Shown: positions 43,394 to 51,637 of the stretch, piece after piece
Layout of the letters: each line of letters begins with the position of its first letter
Numbering within the stretch: the first letter of the stretch is position 1
Assembly: GCF_008297975.1 (NCBI RefSeq)
Contig: NZ_VLNY01000019.1
Location: forward strand, 1 to 64,000
Reading direction: 5' to 3'
Length of the DNA stretch: 64,000 bases
Origin: Antrihabitans cavernicola
GTDB lineage: Bacteria; Actinomycetota; Actinomycetes; Mycobacteriales; Mycobacteriaceae
Made by a program: the position numbers and the translations under genes
Notes under the pieces: model-generated
Told to the model about the DNA's origin: nothing
The model's database searches: none
Seen by the model: only the letters and a program-made list of their open reading frames with translations

Positions 43394-44560
43394 GTGCTGA
43401 CGGATCCGCTCGCGGAATCGATCGCCGAAGCCGAGAAGCTGGTTGCCGGCGCACCGCACATCCGGACGGAGCAAGACCTGCTGGAGGGCTACCAGTACCT
43501 CGCAGGCGGAATCCTCGCGACAGTTCATGCGGCATGGGCGACGGAACGCGAGCATCCCAGCTTCATCCAAGGCACCGGTCCGTACATGAAAATGGGCCTC
43601 GACAACCCGGACACCCTGTATTTCGGTGCCCGGATCAGCGACGACGAAGAGTACGTGGTCACCGGAAGACGTGGTACCACAGTCGATCTCAGCTTCCAGG
43701 TACTCACCGGAAACTACACCGACGCCAACGTTCCGGGCAGTGTCAACGCATTCGACGATCGAGCATTCGACATCGAGCCCGACGGAACCTTTCGGATAAC
43801 GTTCGGTCCCGAAGCCGCAAACGGGCGACCGAATCACTTCACGCTCGCTCCAGGGTCGACGCAACTGGTTGTCCGTGAGGTCTACAGCGACTGGAATCAG
43901 CAGCGCGGCACCATTCGTATCGAGCGCGCCGATACCGCTGGAACGCCGACCACGCCGCTCACGACACAGAACGTGGAGCGCCGATTCGCAAGGGCCGGAA
44001 GCTCTCTCGTCAGTCGAGTGCAGACGTGGCTGAAGTTTCCCGAGTGGTTCTATCTGAACCTGCCGGTCAACACGATGACGCCACCGCGATCGACGCCCGG
44101 CGGATTGACCACCCAGTTTTCGTCCGCCGGTCACTACGATTTGCGTGACGATCAGGCCATGATCATCACCGTCCCGCGCTCCGATGCTCCCTACCAGAGC
44201 TTCCAACTCGGCAGCATGTGGTACATCTCGCTGGACTACGTGGGCCACCAGACTTCTCTCAACGTCGCACAGTCGCAGGTGGATCCGGACGGCATGATCC
44301 GACTGGTCGTCTGCGCCCGAAATCCTGGAATCACCAACTGGATCGACACGATCGGGCACGCACGCGGATACCTGCAATTCCGTTGGCAACGTGTCAATCG
44401 CGAGCTGACTGCCGTCGACGGTCCGTCGGTCGCGGTGGTCGACCACGACCGAATTGCCGACTCGCTTCCGTTCCACCACAACAACGTCATCAGTCCGCAG
44501 GACTTTGCAAACCGAATCGCCACCCGGCGAGCCGCTGTCGCCGACCGTATGCTCGGCTGA
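43394..44560 (+). CDS. DUF1214-domain protein
   Basis: A 388-residue protein, cytosolic by sequence (no signal peptide or membrane helix). The region about 240-345 (FQLGSMWYISLDYVG, then VCARNPGITNWIDTIGHARGYLQFRWQR) looks like DUF1214; no DUF1254 partner part is obvious. GTG at 43394 is used because AGGAG lies six bases upstream, whereas TTG at 43388 would leave no spacing. It is followed by the sulfotransferase gene after 28 bases. The function is unknown; the context suggests it acts on or presents the sulfated substrate. Confidence 0.75.
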   Translation: MLTDPLAESIAEAEKLVAGAPHIRTEQDLLEGYQYLAGGILATVHAAWATEREHPSFIQGTGPYMKMGLDNPDTLYFGARISDDEEYVVTGRRGTTVDLSFQVLTGNYTDANVPGSVNAFDDRAFDIEPDGTFRITFGPEAANGRPNHFTLAPGSTQLVVREVYSDWNQQRGTIRIERADTAGTPTTPLTTQNVERRFARAGSSLVSRVQTWLKFPEWFYLNLPVNTMTPPRSTPGGLTTQFSSAGHYDLRDDQAMIITVPRSDAPYQSFQLGSMWYISLDYVGHQTSLNVAQSQVDPDGMIRLVVCARNPGITNWIDTIGHARGYLQFRWQRVNRELTAVDGPSVAVVDHDRIADSLPFHHNNVISPQDFANRIATRRAAVADRMLG

Positions 44561-44588
44561 TCGCGCTACGAGACAGGTACCGCACCTC

Positions 44589-45737
44589 ATGACCGAACGC
44601 ACCACGGTCGGCACTGTCGCCGATCTGCACGAGTCCGCCACCAAGATCACGGGCCTCACCGACTTCGGTGACACCGACTATCTCGAGGGCCTCGAGGTGC
44701 TGCTCGACTCGTACAAACGCGATGCGAACCTGACTCCGCTGGGCATCAAGTATTCGCGAGCGTTCCTTCGTGGTGCGGTGATGGCACGCGCGCTGAGCGA
44801 GGCGGCCTTCGCCCGCTATCCCGAACACGCCGACGTGAGCATCGAGCGGCCGATCTTCGTCACCGGCCTCCCCCGCACCGGTACCACGGCGTTGCATCGC
44901 CTGCTCGCCGCCGATCCCGCGCACCAGGGTTTGGAGCTGTGGCTCTCCGAGTTTCCGCAGCCACGTCCTCCGCGTGACACCTGGGAAACCAATCCGATCT
45001 ATCAGCGCATCGAGGCCGGCTACAGCAAGCACCATGTCGAGAACCCCGAGTTCATGGGTGTGCATTACATGTCGGCAGGCGAGGTGGAGGAATGCTGGCA
45101 GCTGCTGCGACAGACATCGAAGTCGGTGTCCTACGAATCGCTCGGCTACGTGCCCACCTACTCCTCCTGGCTCGCTCAACAGAACTGGACCGACGCGTAC
45201 CAGCGTCATCGCCGCAACTTGCAATTGATCGGACTGCCCGATCGAGATCGACGGTGGGTTCTCAAGAACCCCAGCCACCTCGTCGCCTTGGACGAGCTGA
45301 TGGCCGTGTATCCGGACGCTCTGGTGATCCAGACGCACCGTCCGCCCCGCACGGCGATCTCGTCGGCGTGCAGCCTCTCGGAACAAGCGACGGCGGGCTG
45401 GTCGAACACCTTCCGCGGCAACGTGATCGGACGCAGCCAAATGGATCTGTGGAGCCGAGGTCTCGCAACCTTCACCGCCGCTCGCCGTCGCTACGATCCG
45501 GCCCAGTTCATCGATGTCGACTTTGCAGACTTCGTGGCGAATCCGCTCGGCACGGTCGACGAGATCTACCGCCATTTCGACCTGCCACTCTCCGCAGCCG
45601 CGGAGTCGTCGATGGCGGAGATCCATGCCGAAAGCCGAACTGGTGACAGAAAGCCGTCGCACACATACACACTCGAAGACTTCGGTCTCACCGGCGAAGA
45701 AGTCGACGAGCGCTTCGCCGATTTCCCTCGCGGCTAA
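44589..45737 (+). CDS. PAPS-dependent sulfotransferase
   Basis: Transfers sulfate from PAPS to an alcohol or phenol acceptor. The 382-residue protein has the 5'-phosphosulfate loop FVTGLPRTGTTALHRLLA starting at residue 90, the 3'-phosphate-binding segment QTHRPPRTAISSACSL near residue 255 and a C-terminal DFADFVANPLGTVDEIY. It belongs to the Sulfotransfer_3-like group common in mycobacteria. It is co-transcribed with the DUF1214 gene and divergent from the PAPS synthesis operon. The acceptor is not evident. Confidence 0.9.
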   Translation: MTERTTVGTVADLHESATKITGLTDFGDTDYLEGLEVLLDSYKRDANLTPLGIKYSRAFLRGAVMARALSEAAFARYPEHADVSIERPIFVTGLPRTGTTALHRLLAADPAHQGLELWLSEFPQPRPPRDTWETNPIYQRIEAGYSKHHVENPEFMGVHYMSAGEVEECWQLLRQTSKSVSYESLGYVPTYSSWLAQQNWTDAYQRHRRNLQLIGLPDRDRRWVLKNPSHLVALDELMAVYPDALVIQTHRPPRTAISSACSLSEQATAGWSNTFRGNVIGRSQMDLWSRGLATFTAARRRYDPAQFIDVDFADFVANPLGTVDEIYRHFDLPLSAAAESSMAEIHAESRTGDRKPSHTYTLEDFGLTGEEVDERFADFPRG

Positions 45738-47179
45738 GCCGGTAGCAGCCCCGAGAAGTCGCGTGCCACAACGTGGTTGCGGTCCTCCAACGACCCGAAC
45801 GCATACTCGGGGAACAGACCGAAGAATTCGCCTCGGCTGCGGGTACTCCATCGCCGGGCGAGGTCGGACCGGGTCTTGTAGAAGTTGACCATGTAGCCGC
45901 CCTCGTAAATGCTCAGCAGGGTGTATCCGCCGGGATACTCCTTCACAGCACCGATTTCTAGGAACTCGACGGCTGCCGAGGTATCCGATTTCGTTCGCTT
46001 GTTGCGGTGGGTATGACCGCTGTGATGGAAGAAGACGCCGGGCGCATCGACGTAGAGCTTCTGCAGTTCGCTCGAATCACCGCGGTTCAGAACGAATCCG
46101 GGCCCGGACAGGTTGGTGATCGCCGACTCGAACGTCACCGGATGGTGACCGAACACCAACGTCGGGCGGTCGGTGTCGCGTTGGAGTTCGGCACGGATCG
46201 CCGCCATTTGGTCCGGCTCGATCGAACCACCCGATCCGTCCATCTCGGTGGTGTCGAGGCCAAGCAGTCGCAAGCCCCCGAGTTCGTAGGCGAGCAACCG
46301 CTGCCGCTCGACGAAGGATTCACCCCAGCAGTCGTGATGATCGAGAGCCTGTGGCACCGGCCGGCACTGCGCATAGTCGGCGCCGACGTGCGGACGATCG
46401 TGATTGCCGCGGCTCACGAAATAGTCCGTTCCCAGGGTGCCCCACGAGTCCAAACTCGACCGCACCGTCTGCGAATCCGCTTGCGACGCTTCGCTGGTCA
46501 GGTCACCGGCCACCACGAGATGATCGGCTCTGCGATCGTCTTTGCGAAGATCGTCGAGCATCGCCGTCAACATCACCTCGGGGTACGGAGGCAGCCCTGG
46601 ATCTTGGCTGTAGCCGGGCGGCAACCCGCCCACCACCAGCCCGCTCACCTGTTCGCCGTAGTGAACGTCGTTGGAGAGCGCGATCGTTCGCAGGTGCCTG
46701 CCGGGTGGCGGAACGAGCACAGTGATTCGACCCGTCGTCTCGGGCGTGTTCGGTCCGGACGTCGCCGATCCGGAGGTGACCGCACGAACACCGTCGGAGT
46801 ATGCCTCGAACCGATACGGTCTGCCCGGTTCGAGACCGTGCACTTCGGCGTAGTGGAACGGTGTCGGCGTCGCGTCGTGGAACACCTGCTTCGGCGGTCC
46901 GGTCCCGTCGGCCGGGGCAAGTCGCAACTCGGTGTCAGCGTCGAGGGGAAACGGTCTGCCGACCTGGTCGACGCGTGTCGGCGAGACGGTGGTCCAGGTG
47001 ACGATCACGGATGTGGCTGTCACGGTGACGACTTCGAGGTCGGACGCGATCATGGGCTCCGACTGGGCGCGGGCGGGAGTTGCCCGCGCCGCGCCCATCA
47101 TCGGAAGAAACGCCGTTGCTGCCATGATGCCGAGAATCCTGCGCCGTGACGGTCCGCAGCAGCCCATGCCCAGCAGCAT
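45734..47179 (-). CDS. Secreted calcineurin-like metallophosphoesterase
   Basis: A 481-residue exported protein. The N-terminus carries a Tat-like signal with SRRRILG followed by a hydrophobic stretch and Ala-rich cleavage site near residue 38. A beta-sandwich of Fn3 type (about 45-150) precedes the phosphoesterase domain, whose five metal motifs are all present: SNDVHYG, AGDLTSE, GNHDRP, GHHPV and GHTHRN. The substrate is unknown. It converges with the sulfotransferase gene with a four-base overlap. An ATG four codons downstream is an alternative start. Confidence 0.87.
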   Translation of the reverse strand: MLLGMGCCGPSRRRILGIMAATAFLPMMGAARATPARAQSEPMIASDLEVVTVTATSVIVTWTTVSPTRVDQVGRPFPLDADTELRLAPADGTGPPKQVFHDATPTPFHYAEVHGLEPGRPYRFEAYSDGVRAVTSGSATSGPNTPETTGRITVLVPPPGRHLRTIALSNDVHYGEQVSGLVVGGLPPGYSQDPGLPPYPEVMLTAMLDDLRKDDRRADHLVVAGDLTSEASQADSQTVRSSLDSWGTLGTDYFVSRGNHDRPHVGADYAQCRPVPQALDHHDCWGESFVERQRLLAYELGGLRLLGLDTTEMDGSGGSIEPDQMAAIRAELQRDTDRPTLVFGHHPVTFESAITNLSGPGFVLNRGDSSELQKLYVDAPGVFFHHSGHTHRNKRTKSDTSAAVEFLEIGAVKEYPGGYTLLSIYEGGYMVNFYKTRSDLARRWSTRSRGEFFGLFPEYAFGSLEDRNHVVARDFSGLLPA

Positions 47180-47189
47180 ACGACCGATC

Positions 47190-49058
47190 TCAGGAGCTGG
47201 TCGGTGAACTCAGGTCGTACACCGTGGACCCGCCGACAGTCTGCGCCGCGAAGTGCTGCGTGACCCAGGTGCTGATCTCGCTGCTGGTGCCCGAGCCACC
47301 GCCAGGTCCGCCACCCATGCCGTTCCCCGCGATGAAGTACTTGACCTGCCCATCGGCGACATACTGCTCGAACTGGACGAGCGTCGGGGAATCGTCGGAT
47401 CCGGTGAACCCGCCGATCGCCATGATGGATGTGCCGGTACTCAGCTCGAGGGGCCCTGCCGTCATCGAGCCGACAGTGGCGGCTGCCCAACGGCTGTCGG
47501 TGTTCTCGAGCAAGGACTCCAGAGCGGCATCGTTGCCCTCCGACCTGCCAGGTCCGCCGCCCATGCCACCCATACCACCCGTGGCAGGTCCGGACGTCGG
47601 GATGGAGCCGGTGTGCGCATGCGCAGCAGTCTCGACCGCGTAAGCCGTGGTGCCCGCAAGGCCGAAGAGCAGCCCGGCGATGGCAAGTACCGACGTGTAC
47701 CTGCGCAACTGATGACCGCCGACCACCAGCACCGCGGAGACGATGATCGAGCCCACCAGAATCACCCAGCGCAGGGCCGGGAACCAGTCCGCCGTGCGAT
47801 CGAGCAGGATGAAGTTCCAGATTCCGGTGCCCGCGGACATCGCAGCCAACGTGATGCGCACCGACAGGAACTGCTTGCCACGCCACAGCTCGCGCACCGA
47901 GATCGCGACCAGGGCGGCGATCGCGGGTGCCAATGCGACCGTGTAGTACGGGTGGACAGTGCCTTTCATGAAGCTGAACACGATTCCCGTGACGATCAGC
48001 CAGCCGCCCCACAGTAGGAGTGCGGCCCGAATCCGGCCGGTGCGCGGTGTCCGACGGGTGAACCACAGCCCGCCGATCAGTCCGATCAAGGCGGCAGGAA
48101 GCAACCAGGAAATCTCGGTGCCGAACGACATACCGAACAGCCGGGTGATGCCGGTGCTGCCGCCGAACATCGTGTTGCCACCACCGCCTCCCCCGCCGCC
48201 GTTGCCGGAACCGCCGAGAACGCGACCGAGGCCGTTGTAGCCCAAGGCAAGTTCGAGCAGGCTATTGTCGGTTGATCCACCGATGTACGGGCGAGATGCG
48301 CTGGGCCACAGGCTCACCAGGGCGACGAACCAACCACCGGAGATCACCGTTGCCGCGAGCGCGACGAGCAGGCTACGGATGCGGCTCCAGAACGTCAGCG
48401 GCGCTGCCACCAGGAACATCAGGCCGAAGGCGGGAACCACCAGGAACGCCTGCATCATCTTCGTCAGGAACCCGAAGCCGACCGCCGCGCCTGCGAGTGC
48501 CAACCACCGTGTGCTCCCTGATTCGGTCGCCCGCACCGTGCAATACGCAGCAGCGACCAGCAGCAGCACCAGCAGGGCATCGGGGTTGTTGAAGCGGAAC
48601 ATCAGTGCGGCAACGGGAGTCAGCGCCAGTACTGATCCCGCGAGCAATCCCGCACCGGCACCGCTCCAGCGGCGCACCGCCGAGTACAGCAGCGCAACCG
48701 AGCCGACGCCCATCAAGGCTTGCGGAAGCAGCATCGAGAACGAGCTGAAGCCGAACAGCCTGCCGGACAGGCCCATCACCCACATCGCGGCGGGCGGCTT
48801 GTCGACGGTGATGGCGTTGCCGGAGTCTAACGATCCGAACAGCAACGCCTTCCAACTCTGCGTACCGGCCTGCACAGCAGCGGCGTAGAAGTCGTTTGCC
48901 CAGCCGGATGCGCTGAGTCCCCAGAGGTACAGCACCGCTGTGGCGGTCAACAGCGTGGCGAGAGCGGCCAACTCCTGGCGCGGTCGCCACTTCGATTCGG
49001 GGACAGGTGGTTTGGGTTCGGGCATGGCTCGATGTCGTGGTTCGGCTGTGAGTGTCAT
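47190..49058 (-). CDS. GT39 (ArnT/PMT-like) membrane glycosyltransferase, copy 1
   Basis: A 622-residue protein with about a dozen membrane helices. It has GWANDFYAAAVQAG in the first outer loop, GNAITVDKPPAAMW, and MFRFNNPDALLVLLLVAAAYC, as in actinobacterial GT39 proteins that use polyprenyl-phosphate sugars outside the membrane. A Gly-rich loop (near residue 290) and a Gly/Met-rich segment (near 495) precede a C-terminal exported domain. It is clearly paralogous to the gene at 51634-53523. The donor is probably made by the adjacent GT2 enzyme. Confidence 0.88.
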   Translation of the reverse strand: MTLTAEPRHRAMPEPKPPVPESKWRPRQELAALATLLTATAVLYLWGLSASGWANDFYAAAVQAGTQSWKALLFGSLDSGNAITVDKPPAAMWVMGLSGRLFGFSSFSMLLPQALMGVGSVALLYSAVRRWSGAGAGLLAGSVLALTPVAALMFRFNNPDALLVLLLVAAAYCTVRATESGSTRWLALAGAAVGFGFLTKMMQAFLVVPAFGLMFLVAAPLTFWSRIRSLLVALAATVISGGWFVALVSLWPSASRPYIGGSTDNSLLELALGYNGLGRVLGGSGNGGGGGGGGNTMFGGSTGITRLFGMSFGTEISWLLPAALIGLIGGLWFTRRTPRTGRIRAALLLWGGWLIVTGIVFSFMKGTVHPYYTVALAPAIAALVAISVRELWRGKQFLSVRITLAAMSAGTGIWNFILLDRTADWFPALRWVILVGSIIVSAVLVVGGHQLRRYTSVLAIAGLLFGLAGTTAYAVETAAHAHTGSIPTSGPATGGMGGMGGGPGRSEGNDAALESLLENTDSRWAAATVGSMTAGPLELSTGTSIMAIGGFTGSDDSPTLVQFEQYVADGQVKYFIAGNGMGGGPGGGSGTSSEISTWVTQHFAAQTVGGSTVYDLSSPTSS

Positions 49059-49092
49059 GGAGTTCCTTGATTATCGAGAGCGAGGGTTGGTG

Positions 49093-50342
49093 TCAGGACG
49101 AGCGGCGCGGGTGAAATACCCAGCCGCGCAGGAGAACGAAGCGCAGTGCGGTGGCAACCAGGTTCGCAACGACCAGCACTGCAAGTTCGACTCCGCGTTG
49201 CGGACTCGATACGACATGCAACAGGGCGAGCGAGCCGCTTGTCAGTGCCAGCCCGAGCCCGAAGACGACGAGACCTTCGACCTGATGGCGGGCGGCGCCG
49301 GTGCGGCCGCGAACGCGGAAGGTGAAGCGCCGGTTGGCCGCCGTATTGGCGACGGCCGTGACGAGCAGCGCCATCAAGTTTGCGGCCTGCGCGCCGAGCG
49401 AACTGTGCAGGAGCAGGAACAGCAGCAGATACGCCGCCGTGCTGACAACGCCGATCGCGCCGAATCGCACCAGCTGGCGCAGCAGTCGCGGCGAACTACC
49501 TGCAGTCGAACTCACCGGGGTAAGTTGCGCGGCAATCGCATTGACGGGAATAGCACCGGTCGCGAACCCTTTCATCAGCCGCGCTACGCCCTTCAGGTCG
49601 GCTGTTGCGGTCGCGACGATGTCGACACGGCTGTCCGGATCGTCGACCCAGTCGACGGGCACCTCGTGAATCCGCAATCCACTCCGCTCGGCGAGCACCA
49701 ACAGTTCGGTGTCGAAGAACCAGCCGGTGTCGACGACATGGGGAAGTAGGCGTTGCGCGACGTCGCCGCGAATTGCCTTGAAACCGCACTGGGCATCCGA
49801 GAATCGGGCTGACAACGTAGAGCGCAGAATCGCGTTGTAGCACCTCGAGATCACCTCCCGCTTCGCGCCACGCACCACCCGGACCCGCGGCTCAGCCGAG
49901 TTCCGATGGCAAGGTCCGAGTGGCCGGAGATCAGCGGCGCCACGAGCGGCGCGAGTGCGGCCAGATCGGTGGACAGGTCCACGTCCATGTACGCGAGGAT
50001 CGGTGCGTCGGATTCGGACCACACCGCGTGCAAGGCCCGGCCGCGGCCCTTCTGCTCGAGCCGCACCGACTCGACCTCGGGCCATCTTTCTGCCAACACG
50101 GCCGCGATCTTGGGGGTTGCGTCGATGCTCGCGTTGTCCGCGATGGTGATGCGGAACGAGTACGGAAACTCGTCGATCAGGTGCTTGCGCAGCCGGGTGA
50201 TCGAATCCACCAGTGCGGCTTGTTCGTTGTAGACGGGCACCACCACGTCCAGCACCGGGACACCGAGTTCACGGGCCGTCGCTGCAACATCGGAGTGGCG
50301 TCGAATGACTGGGGTGTCGAGTGCTGTTGCGGTCATGTCCAT
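49093..50342 (-). pseudogene. Frameshifted GT2 polyprenyl-phosphate glycosyltransferase with GtrA domain
   Basis: The 5' part (50342 to about 49881) encodes a GT-A domain with VVVPVYNEQAAL and DVDLSTD (metal-binding DxD, residues 120-124). The 3' part (about 49880 to 49093), in another frame, continues with RVVRGAKREVISRCYN and ends in a four-helix GtrA domain (VRFGAIGVVSTAAYLLL, ANRRFTFRVRGRTG). The frames meet at GTRLSRGS/RVVRGAKRE; one missing C at TCC-GGG near 49881 explains the break. Intact, it would be about 415 residues, making a lipid-linked sugar and flipping it for the GT39 proteins. It is either a real loss or a sequence error. Confidence 0.85.
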
Positions 50343-50392
50343 GATATTCGCGGGCTACCTTGTGTCCGCTGTTTGTGGAAGCTATGCGCCGC

Positions 50393-51637
50393 CTATGAAT
50401 GCGGGGCGATGCGCACGATGGCGGTGTCGTGCGGCGCAACGTCGATGCTCAGCGCGCCGGCACCGTCGCGTCGAGTGCCCGTCCACAGGTCTTCGACGAC
50501 GTAGCTGGGGAGGCCGATCTGCGTAGCTGTGATCGTCATCTGTCGAGCCGAGTCGGCGGTATTGGTGAAGCTCACCGCAATCGATCCGTCGGCCAAGGCC
50601 TTCACCCGGATCTGCGGATCGTTGGGCAGTGACCGCGGTGGCCGCGCCGCCGTATCCTGATCCACCGCAAGCACTCTGGGATTGGTCAGTACCGCGCGGG
50701 TTGCGGCCGACATGTCGTCGAGATCGTTGCCCGCGATGAGCGGCGCCGACATCATGGCCCACGTCGCGAACTGGGTCCGCTCCTCGGCGGGCGTCAGACC
50801 GGGAACGCCGACTTCGAGCATGTCGGGGTCGGCCCACCAGCCCGCTTCGTCGCCTCCGGCAGTCGGTGCATGGGTATCGAGGATGTCGAGCACGCCGAGC
50901 GGGCCCGCTTCGCCCCACAGCGTGGTCCAGGCTGGGCTCACATCGTTCGTGGTGCGTGCCATGGTGGCGATGTGCGACCAGTCGTAGGTGGCGCCCGGCG
51001 GCGTCCCCGCTACCCCACTGTTGGGATTGATGCTGTAGACGATCGGTCTTCCGGTCGCGCGCAATGCATTCCGCATGGCGGTGAACGCTGCCTGCTGACG
51101 GGTGGTCGACGAGTCGGTGGAGCACCAGTCGTACTTGAGGTAGTCGACTCCCCAACTCGCGAAGGTCGCGGCGTCGATCGCTTCGTAGCCCTCGCTGCCT
51201 GTCGAGCCGGGGTACGCACCGCCAAGCTGAGCACACGTGCGATCGGACGCGCCCGCGTAGATGCCGAACTTCAGCCCCCGCGCGTGCACGTAGTCGGCGA
51301 GCGCGGCCATGCCGGAGGGAAAGCGCGTCGGATCGGCTTGCAGCTGCCCGTCCGGCGCGCGCTGCGGGCTGTACCAGCAATCGTCGACAACCACGTAGTC
51401 GTAGCCGGCGTCGCGCATCCCCGACGCGACCATGGCGTCGGCGGCGTGCTCGATCACGGTCTCGTCGATGTTGCAGCCGAACGTGTTCCAGCTGTTCCAG
51501 CCCAGCGGCGGCAACGCCGCAACCCCGGCGATCGCTGGGCCGGTGTCGGCGACAGCCGGCAGATCGGACGCAGTCGAGACGGCGAGCGTTGCGGCGAGCA
51601 CCGCCGCAACGCCGGCCCCCTTTGCGCGTCCGATCAC
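50393..51637 (-). CDS. Secreted GH27 alpha-galactosidase
   Basis: A 414-residue exported glycosidase with an N-terminal signal peptide (about 1-31). It has the GH27 opening PPLGWNSWNTFGCNIDE, the nucleophile Asp170 in LKYDWCS and the acid/base Asp270 in WADPDML. It should release terminal alpha-galactose (or alpha-N-acetylgalactosamine) from glycans outside the cell. The GTG start overlaps the stop of the upstream GT39 gene (GTGA), tying the hydrolase to glycan-building genes in one operon. Confidence 0.92.
   Translation of the reverse strand: MIGRAKGAGVAAVLAATLAVSTASDLPAVADTGPAIAGVAALPPLGWNSWNTFGCNIDETVIEHAADAMVASGMRDAGYDYVVVDDCWYSPQRAPDGQLQADPTRFPSGMAALADYVHARGLKFGIYAGASDRTCAQLGGAYPGSTGSEGYEAIDAATFASWGVDYLKYDWCSTDSSTTRQQAAFTAMRNALRATGRPIVYSINPNSGVAGTPPGATYDWSHIATMARTTNDVSPAWTTLWGEAGPLGVLDILDTHAPTAGGDEAGWWADPDMLEVGVPGLTPAEERTQFATWAMMSAPLIAGNDLDDMSAATRAVLTNPRVLAVDQDTAARPPRSLPNDPQIRVKALADGSIAVSFTNTADSARQMTITATQIGLPSYVVEDLWTGTRRDGAGALSIDVAPHDTAIVRIAPHS

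Noticed and set aside
44490-45851. Minus-strand open frame of about 453 codons antisense to the sulfotransferase
   Set aside because: The sulfotransferase motifs on the plus strand are complete; the antisense product has no domain.
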